From Ornithodoros turicata (Eukaryota > Arthropoda > Arachnida > Ixodida > Argasidae), in NCBI RefSeq assembly GCF_037126465.1, contig NC_088206.1, forward strand, positions 71,303,687 through 71,367,686: 64,000 nt of DNA, in the 5' to 3' direction. The position numbers were made by a program, and so were the translations under genes. Within the stretch, counting starts at the first letter, position 1; each line of letters opens with the position of its first letter. Of this stretch, positions 11,830 to 23,500 are shown piece after piece. The notes under the pieces were generated by a model. That model did no database searches and had not been told where the DNA came from. It worked only from the letters and a program-made list of their open reading frames with translations.

Positions 11830-13565
11830 CTCTTATGTAGCGCAACATTTACTCTTGTTTTCGAGAGCGTAAATAATGTCACACTGCCGTCCAACGTGTA
11901 ACTTCGCTGTTTAAGGGAGCAAAAGTTTCTATACGGGGATATGGGGCAAATTTAAGCAGTTTCACTGAGGTTACTTCATTGCTTTGTTAACTAATTCAAG
12001 ATTGGCCCCTTCATCGTTCAGGCCCTGTGCCTGACGTCGTCCTGTAGTACACACGCTGAGGTGGGTGACCGCTTAGACCGGAGAAACAGGGCGGTTCGCT
12101 AACACGCACCTACTTTGGCCGTCACTCACAAGCCCCTATTTTAGAAAAATACATGTAGTCATAGTACTGTATCGCCACATCAGTTCGGTGTATCAGTTCG
12201 CGCCATAGCCATGCCGTTTATATAGATCATCCATAGAACATATACCTTCCGTAAACAGCCTTTGAAGTAAAGTGCTATGCTTGTTTTACATAGCTGCAAT
12301 GCCCCAACAGTAAAGCATCACAATTTTCGCAGAATTTAAAAGAAACGGAGTCCGTTGTACAGAAAAATTGGAATCTTGTTGTGTTTCTAATTACGTTTTC
12401 TACAACAACACCAACCGCGTTTGCGGCTATTTAACATACAAATGTCTCGTAATTCCTAAATAAATTTTCAAAATTTGCAGGCTAGGAGAGGGTATCTGGA
12501 AAGAGCAAGGAAGGTGCACAAGAATCCGGGAATCTTGGCAGGGGAAAGAGAGTCTGGGCACACTTAGGCGACATCGCCATAAAGTGTCACTCAAGACTCG
12601 GAAAACAGTGTCTATTTTTATTTAGTCCGTGAAAAGAAAGTGCTTCAAGCATCCTATACGCAAAATCTCAATCCCGTTTACAAACTCTGTGCTTTTCTGT
12701 TAATTTTTGAAGATCTGCTGAGCCTCCACAAGTTTCGGTGACGCCAGGAGCCGGTGACGTAATCATAAGCCCGCAAATTGCAATGATGTCATGTTCCGTA
12801 GAGGGCACTCGTCCCCTAGCAAGGACGCCGGCATCCGGGGAGGGTCACGTGGTGGAGAAATCACGTGACACTGATCGAAAGAGGGGAAAATGGGAGAGAT
12901 GTCTTCTCCCTTCTTTGTGTTTTCTCGAAGGTCGGAGCGGTCGGACGATATGTCACCTGGGGCTTCGCTAACGGAGTGCAAAAGGGGAGCCCCCCAGAAG
13001 ACGCGGAGGGCCAGAACGTTGCCAGATGAGAGCCGGGCGCTCCGTCCGAGCCTAACATGACGTCACAGTTCTCGAAAACAAAAATTATGTTTCTCTAACT
13101 TTCGCGTCACGTAGAGCCAAAATATTTTGCAGGAACGCAGTAACATAACTTTGGTAGGATTCTGAAGACACGAAATTAAGTCCGTAGCGGCAGCTTAAGA
13201 CGATCAGACTAAAGACGAGAAGAAAGAGAGTAAAAGTCATCGTTATACTTCATTTACTCTTTTTTCCTTGGAATGCAATGTATTTGAAAGTTATCATGAT
13301 CTAATAAGATGATCAGGTTTTTCCTCAGTACGGCACGGGACCACAAGTACAATACAAAATACTTTTTTTTAAATGCGCGCGCGCGCGTGCCTCTTCTGCA
13401 TATTCAGAGGTTCATGCATTCATGAGAGGTTCAGGTATTCATTCTGCAGGTTCAGATCTCCACAGTACGTCATCCTTGTACAGTAATAGTAGGATTTGTT
13501 CGGAATATATCAGGTTCCGATTGCAGAAGGTGCGGTTGGCCTCAGTAATCTCGAGGTAACTGGTT
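11830..13565. other. No supported gene in about 1.7 kb
   Basis: I see no coding exon or clear repeat here. A stretch of GC dinucleotides follows at 13375-13390. Confidence 0.35.
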
Positions 13566-13568
13566 CCA

Positions 13569-13659
13569 ATGCCATGAAGTAAGCGACAAGGGGACGGAGG
13601 CGAAAACACAACGAAGTCGCGTCAAAAAGCGACTTCGTTGTGTTTTCGCCTCATGGCAT
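13569..13659. repeat. Nested inverted repeat
   Basis: Outer ATGCCATGA (13569-13577) and TCATGGCAT (13651-13659) enclose inner perfect arms of 23 bp (13598-13620 and 13629-13651) with an 8-bp loop. The hairpin would be very stable. No target duplication was evident. Confidence 0.7.
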
Positions 13660-14049
13660 CGCACCAACGAGCCTTACGCATTCTTCTAACTGCTTATGAG
13701 GGTAACTTCTGAGTAAATGAAAAAGCCAAAAGCCACTGCATGTTGTTCTAGTGTGTCTTTTTTTTCATTCCTTTTCCTTTATTTCCTTCTTTTCCTTTTC
13801 CTCTTTTTCCCCTTTTTTGGAAAAGCAAGACGGCTCGTTGCCTGAATAACATTTTCTCTTTTTGTTCTTTTTAATAAACATTGCCCCCCCAAAGATAAGC
13901 GAGGCGTCGGTGGTGACCCCCCCCCCCCCGATTCATACCTTCGAGAGCCAATTGAGTTGGGGCATAATAAAAAAGAATAAGTAGAGTCGCACGTTCTGAG
14001 TTACCGTTCCTCCTGTATCTACTCTCTTGTCTTTTAATTACAGGTTGAC

Positions 14050-14300
14050 ACCACGAAGCAACTGCAGCTATATGCGGCGTACAGACGTGGACAGATAGAA
14101 AGACGACAACAGGAAGGAATGGGGAACAGGGGGATTAGTATGCGTCCCGGGCCGACTTCAGTGGGAACTGTGCCTGCATCCGTCTGGAAAGTCTGCTGAG
14201 AACCCTACGGAAACCCTCAGACAGGCACAGCCGGCGTTAGAGGAGTCGAACCTACCACCTCCAAGTCTCCGAGCCGACGAACGAAGGATGTATCCTCTTG
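14050..14300 (-). repeat. tRNA-derived SINE copy, reverse orientation
   Basis: In reverse complement this carries the SINE 3' end (ACCACGAAGCAACTGCAGCT on the plus strand), the GGCCGACTTCAGTGGGAACT block, and a tRNA-like head with the B box seen as AGTCGAACCT. It is followed at about 14320-14406 by a partial copy of the body in plus orientation (GAAGTCGACCCAGGACGCAC), so two fragments lie head to head. Confidence 0.6.
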
Positions 14301-14561
14301 GACACGCCGGTGGTTTCTGCATTGACAAGCGCAGGAAGCGCTGTCAGGCAAAAGCCGTCGTAGTTCCCCGTGAAGTCGACCCAGGACGCACAGAGCAACA
14401 CCGGTAGACAAAACTGCTCGGCAATAACACCGAACAACGAGTAACGCACGAAACCGAACGTTCTCAGAAACGCTGAGCTCATATTATTCCTGTTTATTGT
14501 CGATAAGATTCTTTTAGAAACATTTATACGATTACTTCAATAAACATGTCGATGACTTCCC

Positions 14562-14587
14562 GAGCAGCACAATGTACTGAAAGTCGA
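14562..14587 (+). repeat. Half foldback-element end at satellite border
   Basis: The sequence GAGCAGCACAATGTACTGAA and the next bases match the arm of the foldback element at 5494-5520. Satellite-like DNA begins directly after it. The matching right end was not found beyond 25650. Confidence 0.6.
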
Positions 14588-17500
14588 GGCTTTTTCCTTT
14601 CGAGGCTAACCCTTGGGGTTTTTTCGGGTCAAAAATCGAAAGTCCTATTTCTGCACAAATTTTGGGCTCAAATTAAAGGGCGATTCCTGGTGAATATCTG
14701 TGCGCATTTTCAGCTCGATCTGAGCACTTTTATTTTTTGGCTGGAAAAAAAGGTAAGCCTAACCCCTTGGGGTTTTTTCGGGTCAAAAATCGAAGGTCTG
14801 ATTTCTGCACAAATTTTGGGCTCAAATTAAAGGGCGATTCCTGCTGAATATCTGTGCGCATTTTCAGCTCGATCTGAGCACTTTTATTTTTTGGCTGAAA
14901 AAAAAGGTAAGCCTTTGGTAAAAGGCTAAAGGCTAAAAGGCTAAAGGCTAAAAGGCTTTGGTAAAAGGCTTTTGGTAAAAGGTAACCCTTGGGGTTTTTT
15001 CGGGTCAAAAATCGAAGGTCTGATTTCTGCACAAATTTTGGGCTAAAATTAAAGGGCGATTCCTGGTGAATATCTGTGCGCATTTTCAGCTCGATCTGAG
15101 CACTTTTATTTTTTGGCTGGAAAAAAAGGTAAGCCTAACCCCTTGGGGTTTTTTCGGGTCAAAAATCGAAAGTCCTATTTCTGCACAAATTTTGGGCTCA
15201 AATTAAAGGGCGATTCCTGGTGAATATCTGTGCGCATTTTCAGCTCGATCTGAGCACTTTTATTTTTTGGCTGAAAAAAAAGGTAAGCCTAACCCCTTGG
15301 GGTTTTTTCGGGTCAAAAATCGAAAGTCCTATTTCTGCACAAATTTTGGGCTCAAATTAAAGGGCGATTCCTGGTGAATATCTGTGCGCATTTTCAGCTC
15401 GATCTGAGCACTTTTATTTTTTGGCTGGAAAAAAAGGTAAGCCTAACCCCTTGGGGTTTTTTCGGGTCAAAAATCGAAGGTCTGATTTCTGCACAAATTT
15501 TGGGCTCAAATTAAAGGGCGATTCCTGCTGAATATCTGTGCGCATTTTCAGCTCGATCTGAGCACTTTTATTTTTTGGCTGAAAAAAAAGGTAAGCCTTT
15601 GGTAAAAGGCTAAAGGCTAAAAGGCTAAAGGCTAAAAGGCTTTGGTAAAAGGCTTTTGGTAAAAGGTAACCCTTGGGGTTTTTTCGGGTCAAAAATCGAA
15701 GGTCTGATTTCTGCACAAATTTTGGGCTAAAATTAAAGGGCGATTCCTGGTGAATATCTGTGCGCATTTTCAGCTCGATCTGAGCACTTTTATTTTTTGG
15801 CTGGAAAAAAAGGTAAGCCTAACCCCTTGGGGTTTTTTCGGGTCAAAAATCGAAAGTCCTATTTCTGCACAAATTTTGGGCTCAAATTAAAGGGCGATTC
15901 CTGGTGAATATCTGTGCGCATTTTCAGCTCGATCTGAGCACTTTTATTTTTTGGCTGAAAAAAAAGGTAAGCCTAACCCCTTGGGGTTTTTTCGGGTCAA
16001 AAATCGAAAGTCCTATTTCTGCACAAATTTTGGGCTCAAATTAAAGGGCGATTCCTGGTGAATATCTGTGCGCATTTTCAGCTCGATCTGAGCACTTTTA
16101 TTTTTTGGCTGGAAAAAAAGGTAAGCCTTTGGTAAAAGGCTAAAGGCTAAAAGGCTAAAGGCTAAAAGGCTTTGGTAAAAGGCTTTTGGTAAAAGGTAAC
16201 CCTTGGGGTTTTTTCGGGTCAAAAATCGAAGGTCTGATTTCTGCACAAATTTTGGGCTAAAATTAAAGGGCGATTCCTGGTGAATATCTGTGCGCATTTT
16301 CAGCTCGATCTGAGCACTTTTATTTTTTGGCTGGAAAAAAAGGTAAGCCTAACCCCTTGGGGTTTTTTCGGGTCAAAAATCGAAAGTCCTATTTCTGCAC
16401 AAATTTTGGGCTCAAATTAAAGGGCGATTCCTGGTGAATATCTGTGCGCATTTTCAGCTCGATCTGAGCACTTTTATTTTTTGGCTGGAAAAAAAGGTAA
16501 GCCTAACCCCTTGGGGTTTTTTCGGGTCAAAAATCGAAAGTCCTATTTCTGCACAAATTTTGGGCTCAAATTAAAGGGCGATTCCTGGTGAATATCTGTG
16601 CGCATTTTCAGCTCGACCTGAGCACTTTTATTTTTTGGCTGAAAAAAAAGGTAAGCCTAACCCCTTGGGGTTTTTTCGGGTCAAAAATCGAAAGTCCTAT
16701 TTCTGCACAAATTTTGGGCTCAAATTAAAGGGCGATTCCTGGTGAATATCTGTGCGCATTTTCAGCTCGATCTGAGCACTTTTATTTTTTGGCTGGAAAA
16801 AAAGGTAAGCCTTTGGTAAAAGGCTAAAGGCTAAAAGGCTAAAGGCTAAAAGGCTTTGGTAAAAGGCTTTTGGTAAAAGGTAACCCTTGGGGTTTTTTCG
16901 GGTCAAAAATCGAAAGTCCTATTTCTGCACAAATTTTGGGCTCAAATTAAAGGGCGATTCCTGGTGAATATCTGTGCGCATTTTCAGCTCGATCTGAGCA
17001 CTTTTATTTTTTGGCTGGAAAAAAAGGTAAGCCTAACCCCTTGGGGTTTTTTCGGGTCAAAAATCGAAAGTCCTATTTCTGCACAAATTTTGGGCTCAAA
17101 TTAAAGGGCGATTCCTGGTGAATATCTGTGCGCATTTTCAGCTCGATCTGAGCACTTTTATTTTTTGGCTGGAAAAAAAGGTAAGCCTAACCCCTTGGGG
17201 TTTTTTCGGGTCAAAAATCGAAAGTCCTATTTCTGCACAAATTTTGGGCTCAAATTAAAGGGCGATTCCTGGTGAATATCTGTGCGCATTTTCAGCTCGA
17301 CCTGAGCACTTTTATTTTTTGGCTGAAAAAAAGGTAAGCCTTTGGTAAAAGGCTAAAGGCTAAAAGGCTAAAGGCTAAAAGGCTTTGGTAAAAGGCTTTT
17401 GGTAAAAGGTAACCCTTGGGGTTTTTTCGGGTCAAAAATCGAAAGTCCTATTTCTGCACAAATTTTGGGCTCAAATTAAAGGGCGATTCCTGGTGAATAT

Positions 17501-20500
17501 CTGTGCGCATTTTCAGCTCGATCTGAGCACTTTTATTTTTTGGCTGAAAAAAAAGGTAAGCCTAACCCCTTGGGGTTTTTTCGGGTCAAAAATCGAAAGT
17601 CCTATTTCTGCACAAATTTTGGGCTCAAATTAAAGGGCGATTCCTGGTGAATATCTGTGCGCATTTTCAGCTCGATCTGAGCACTTTTATTTTTTGGCTG
17701 GAAAAAAAGGTAAGCCTAACCCCTTGGGGTTTTTTCGGGTCAAAAATCGAAAGTCCTATTTCTGCACAAATTTTGGGCTCAAATTAAAGGGCGATTCCTG
17801 CTGAATATCTGTGCGCATTTTCAGCTCGATCTGAGCACTTTTATTTTTTGGCTGAAAAAAAAGGTAAGCCTTTGGTAAAAGGCTAAAGGCTAAAAGGCTA
17901 AAGGCTAAAAGGCTTTGGTAAAAGGCTTTTGGTAAAAGGTAACCCTTGGGGTTTTTTCGGGTCAAAAATCGAAGGTCTGATTTCTGCACAAATTTTGGGC
18001 TAAAATTAAAGGGCGATTCCTGGTGAATATCTGTGCGCATTTTCAGCTCGATCTGAGCACTTTTATTTTTTGGCTGGAAAAAAAGGTAAGCCTAACCCCT
18101 TGGGGTTTTTTCGGGTCAAAAATTGAAGGTCTGATTTCTGCACAAATTTTGGGCTCAAATTAAAGGGCGATTCCTGGTGAATATCTGTGCGCATTTTCAG
18201 CTCGATCTGAGCACTTTTATTTTTTGGCTGGAAAAAAGGTAAGCCTAACCCCTTGGGGTTTTTTCGGGTCAAAAATCGAAAGTCCTATTTCTGCACAAAT
18301 TTTGGGCTCAAATTAAAGGGCGATTCCTGGTGAATATCTGTGCGCATTTTCAGCTCGATCTGAGCACTTTTATTTTTTGGCTGAAAAAAAAGGTAAGCCT
18401 AACCCCTTGGGGTTTTTTCGGGTCAAAAATCGAAGGTCTGATTTCTGCACAAATTTTGGGCTCAAATTAAAGGGCGATTCCTGCTGAATATCTGTGCGCA
18501 TTTTCAGCTCGATCTGAGCACTTTTATTTTTTGGCTGAAAAAAAAGGTAAGCCTTTGGTAAAAGGCTAAAGGCTAAAAGGCTAAAGGCTAAAAGGCTTTG
18601 GTAAAAGGCTTTTGGTAAAAGGTAACCCTTGGGGTTTTTTCGGGTCAAAAATCGAAGGTCTGATTTCTGCACAAATTTTGGGCTAAAATTAAAGGGCGAT
18701 TCCTGGTGAATATCTGTGCGCATTTTCAGCTCGATCTGAGCACTTTTATTTTTTGGCTGGAAAAAAAGGTAAGCCTAACCCCTTGGGGTTTTTTCGGGTC
18801 AAAAATTGAAGGTCTGATTTCTGCACAAATTTTGGGCTCAAATTAAAGGGCGATTCCTGGTGAATATCTGTGCGCATTTTCAGCTCGATCTGAGCACTTT
18901 TATTTTTTGGCTGGAAAAAAAGGTAAGCCTAACCCCTTGGGGTTTTTTCGGGTCAAAAATCGAAAGTCCTATTTCTGCACAAATTTTGGGCTCAAATTAA
19001 AGGGCGATTCCTGGTGAATATCTGTGCGCATTTTCAGCTCGACCTGAGCACTTTTATTTTTTGGCTGAAAAAAAAGGTAAGCCTTTGGTAAAAGGCTAAA
19101 GGCTAAAAGGCTAAAGGCTAAAAGGCTTTGGTAAAAGGCTTTTGGTAAAAGGTAACCCTTGGGGTTTTTTCGGGTCAAAAATCGAAAGTCCTATTTCTGC
19201 ACAAATTTTGGGCTCAAATTAAAGGGCGATTCCTGGTGAATATCTGTGCGCATTTCAGCTCGATCTGAGCACTTTTATTTTTTGGCTGAAAAAAAAGGTA
19301 AGCCTAACCCCTTGGGGTTTTTTCGGGTCAAAAATCGAAAGTCCTATTTCTGCACAAATTTTGGGCTCAAATTAAAGGGCGATTCCTGGTGAATATCTGT
19401 GCGCATTTTCAGCTCGATCTGAGCACTTTTATTTTTTGGCTGGAAAAAAAGGTAAGCCTAACCCCTTGGGGTTTTTTTCGGGTCAAAAATCGAAGGTCTG
19501 ATTTCTGCACAAATTTTGGGCTCAAATTAAAGGGCGATTCCTGCTGAATATCTGTGCGCATTTTCAGCTCGATCTGAGCACTTTTATTTTTTGGCTGAAA
19601 AAAAAGGTAAGCCTTTGGTAAAAGGCTAAAGGCTAAAAGGCTAAAGGCTAAAAGGCTTTGGTAAAAGGCTTTTGGTAAAAGGTAACCCTTGGGGTTTTTT
19701 CGGGTCAAAAATCGAAGGTCTGATTTCTGCACAAATTTTGGGCTAAAATTAAAGGGCGATTCCTGGTGAATATCTGTGCGCATTTTCAGCTCGATCTGAG
19801 CACTTTTATTTTTTGGCTGGAAAAAAAGGTAAGCCTAACCCCTTGGGGTTTTTTCGGGTCAAAAATTGAAGGTCTGATTTCTGCACAAATTTTGGGCTCA
19901 AATTAAAGGGCGATTCCTGGTGAATATCTGTGCGCATTTTCAGCTCGATCTGAGCACTTTTATTTTTTGGCTGGAAAAAAGGTAAGCCTAACCCCTTGGG
20001 GTTTTTTCGGGTCAAAAATCGAAAGTCCTATTTCTGCACAAATTTTGGGCTCAAATTAAAGGGCGATTCCTGGTGAATATCTGTGCGCATTTTCAGCTCG
20101 ACCTGAGCACTTTTATTTTTTGGCTGAAAAAAAGGTAAGCCTTTGGTAAAAGGCTAAAGGCTAAAAGGCTAAAGGCTAAAAGGCTTTGGTAAAAGGCTTT
20201 TGGTAAAAGGTAACCCTTGGGGTTTTTTCGGGTCAAAAATTGAAGGTCTGATTTCTGCACAAATTTTGGGCTCAAATTAAAGGGCGATTCCTGGTGAATA
20301 TCTGTGCGCATTTTCAGCTCGATCTGAGCACTTTTATTTTTTGGCTGGAAAAAAAGGTAAGCCTAACCCCTTGGGGTTTTTTCGGGTCAAAAATCGAAAG
20401 TCCTATTTCTGCACAAATTTTGGGCTAAAATTAAAGGGCGATTCCTGGTGAATATCTGTGCGCATTTTCAGCTCGATCTGAGCACTTTTATTTTTTGGCT

Positions 20501-23500
20501 GGAAAAAAAGGTAAGCCTTTGGTAAAAGGCTAAAGGCTAAAAGGCTTTGGTAAAAGGCTTTTGGTAAAAGGTAACCCTTGGGGTTTTTTCGGGTCAAAAA
20601 TCGAAGGTCTGATTTCTGCACAAATTTTGGGCTAAAATTAAAGGGCGATTCCTGGTGAATATCTGTGCGCATTTTCAGCTCGATCTGAGCACTTTTATTT
20701 TTTGGCTGGAAAAAAAGGTAAGCCTAACCCCTTGGGGTTTTTTCGGGTCAAAAATCGAAAGTCCTATTTCTGCACAAATTTTGGGCTAAAATTAAAGGGC
20801 GATTCCTGGTGAATATCTGTGCGCATTTTCAGCTCGATCTGAGCACTTTTATTTTTTGGCTGGAAAAAAAGGTAAGCCTAACCCCTTGGGGTTTTTTCGG
20901 GTCAAAAATCGAAAGTCCTATTTCTGCACAAATTTTGGGCTCAAATTAAAGGGCGATTCCTGGTGAATATCTGTGCGCATTTTCAGCTCGATCTGAGCAC
21001 TTTTATTTTTTGGCCTGAAAAAAAAGGTAAGCCTAACCCCTTGGGGTTTTTTCGGGTCAAAAATCGAAAGTCCTATTTCTGCACAAATTTTGGGCTAAAA
21101 TTAAAGGGCGATTCCTGCTGAGTATCTGTGCGCATTTTCAGCTCGATCTGAGCACTTTTATTTTTTGGCCGGAAAAAAAAGGTAAGCCTAACCCCTTGGG
21201 GTTTTTTCGGGTCAAAAATCGAAAGTCCTATTTCTGCACAAATTTTGGGCTCAAATTAAAGGGCGATTCCTGCTGAGTATCTGTGCGCATTTTCAGCTCG
21301 ATCTGAGCACTTTTATTTTTTGGCCGGAAAAAAAAGGTAAGCCTAACCCCTTGGGGTTTTTTCGGGTCAAAAATCGAAAGTCCTATTTCTGCACAAATTT
21401 TGGGCTCAAATTAAAGGGCGATTCCTGGTGAATATCTGTGCGCATTTTCAGCTCGATCTGAGCACTTTTATTTTTTGGCTGGAAAAAAAGGTAAGCCTTT
21501 GGTAAAAGGCTAAAGGCTAAAAGGCTAAAGGCTAAAAGGCTTTGGTAAAAGGCTTTTGGTAAAAGGTAACCCTTGGGGTTTTTTCGGGTCAAAAATCGAA
21601 GGTCTGATTTCTGCACAAATTTTGGGCTAAAATTAAAGGGCGATTCCTGGTGAATATCTGTGCGCATTTTCAGCTCGATCTGAGCACTTTTATTTTTTGG
21701 CTGGAAAAAAAGGTAAGCCTAACCCCTTGGGGTTTTTTCGGGTCAAAAATTGAAGGTCTGATTTCTGCACAAATTTTGGGCTCAAATTAAAGGGCGATTC
21801 CTGGTGAATATCTGTGCGCATTTTCAGCTCGATCTGAGCACTTTTATTTTTTGGCTGGAAAAAAAGGTAAGCCTAACCCCTTGGGGTTTTTTCGGGTCAA
21901 AAATCGAAGGTCCTATTTCTGCACAAATTTTGGGCTAAAATTAAAGGGAGATTCCTGGTGAATATCTGTGCGCATTTTCAGCTCGATCTGAGCACTTTTA
22001 TTTTTTGGCTGGAAAAAAAGGTAAGCCTAACCCCTTGGGGTTTTTTCGGGTCAAAAATCGAAGGTCTGATTTCTGCACAAATTTTGGGCTAAAATTAAAG
22101 GGCGATTCCTGGTGAATATCTGTGCGCATTTTCAGCTCGATCTGAGCACTTTTATTTTTTGGCTGGAAAAAAAGGTAAGCCTAACCCCTTGGGGTTTTTT
22201 CGGGTCAAAAATCGAAAGTCCTATTTCTGCACAAATTTTGGGCTCAAATTAAAGGGCGATTCCTGGTGAATATCTGTGCGCATTTTCAGCTCGACCTGAG
22301 CACTTTTATTTTTTGGCTGAAAAAAAAGGTAAGCCTTTGGTAAAAGGCTAAAGGCTAAAAGGCTAAAGGCTAAAAGGCTTTGGTAAAAGGCTTTTGGTAA
22401 AAGGTAACCCTTGGGGTTTTTTCGGGTCAAAAATCGAAGGTCTGATTTCTGCACAAATTTTGGGCTAAAATTAAAGGGCGATTCCTGGTGAATATCTGTG
22501 CGCATTTTCAGCTCGATCTGAGCACTTTTATTTTTTGGCTGGAAAAAAAGGTAAGCCTAACCCCTTGGGGTTTTTTCGGGTCAAAAATTGAAGGTCTGAT
22601 TTCTGCACAAATTTTGGGCTCAAATTAAAGGGCGATTCCTGGTGAATATCTGTGCGCATTTTCAGCTCGATCTGAGCACTTTTATTTTTTGGCTGGAAAA
22701 AAAGGTAAGCCTAACCCCTTGGGGTTTTTTCGGGTCAAAAATCGAAAGTCCTATTTCTGCACAAATTTTGGGCTAAATTAAAGGGCGATTCCTGGTGAAT
22801 ATCTGTGCGCATTTTCAGCTCGATCTGAGCACTTTTATTTTTTGGCTGGAAAAAAAGGTAAGCCTTTGGTAAAGGCTAAAGGCTAAAAGGCTAAAGGTAA
22901 AAGGCTTTGGTAAAAGGCTTTTGGTAAAAGGTAACCCTTGGGGTTTTTTCGGGTCAAAAATCGAAAGTCCTATTTCTGCACAAATTTTGGGCTCAAATTA
23001 AAGGGCGATTCCTGGTGAATATCTGTGCGCATTTTCAGCTCGATCTGAGCACTTTTATTTTTTGGCTGAAAAAAAAGGTAAGCCTAACCCCTTGGGGTTT
23101 TTTCGGGTCAAAAATCGAAAGTCCTATTTCTGCACAAATTTTGGGCTCAAATTAAAGGGCGATTCCTGGTGAATATCTGTGCGCATTTTCAGCTCGATCT
23201 GAGCACTTTTATTTTTTGGCTGGAAAAAAAGGTAAGCCTAACCCCTTGGGGTTTTTTCGGGTCAAAAATCGAAGGTCTGATTTCTGCACAAATTTTGGGC
23301 TCAAATTAAAGGGCGATTCCTGCTGAATATCTGTGCGCATTTTCAGCTCGATCTGAGCACTTTTATTTTTTGGCTGAAAAAAAAGGTAAGCCTTTGGTAA
23401 AAGGCTAAAGGCTAAAAGGCTAAAGGCTAAAAGGCTTTGGTAAAAGGCTTTTGGTAAAAGGTAACCCTTGGGGTTTTTTCGGGTCAAAAATCGAAGGTCT

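Noticed and set aside
14760..14778. Bacterial intrinsic terminators or phage-type terminators in the satellite
   Set aside because: The context is eukaryotic, with spliced genes; the resemblance is only in form.
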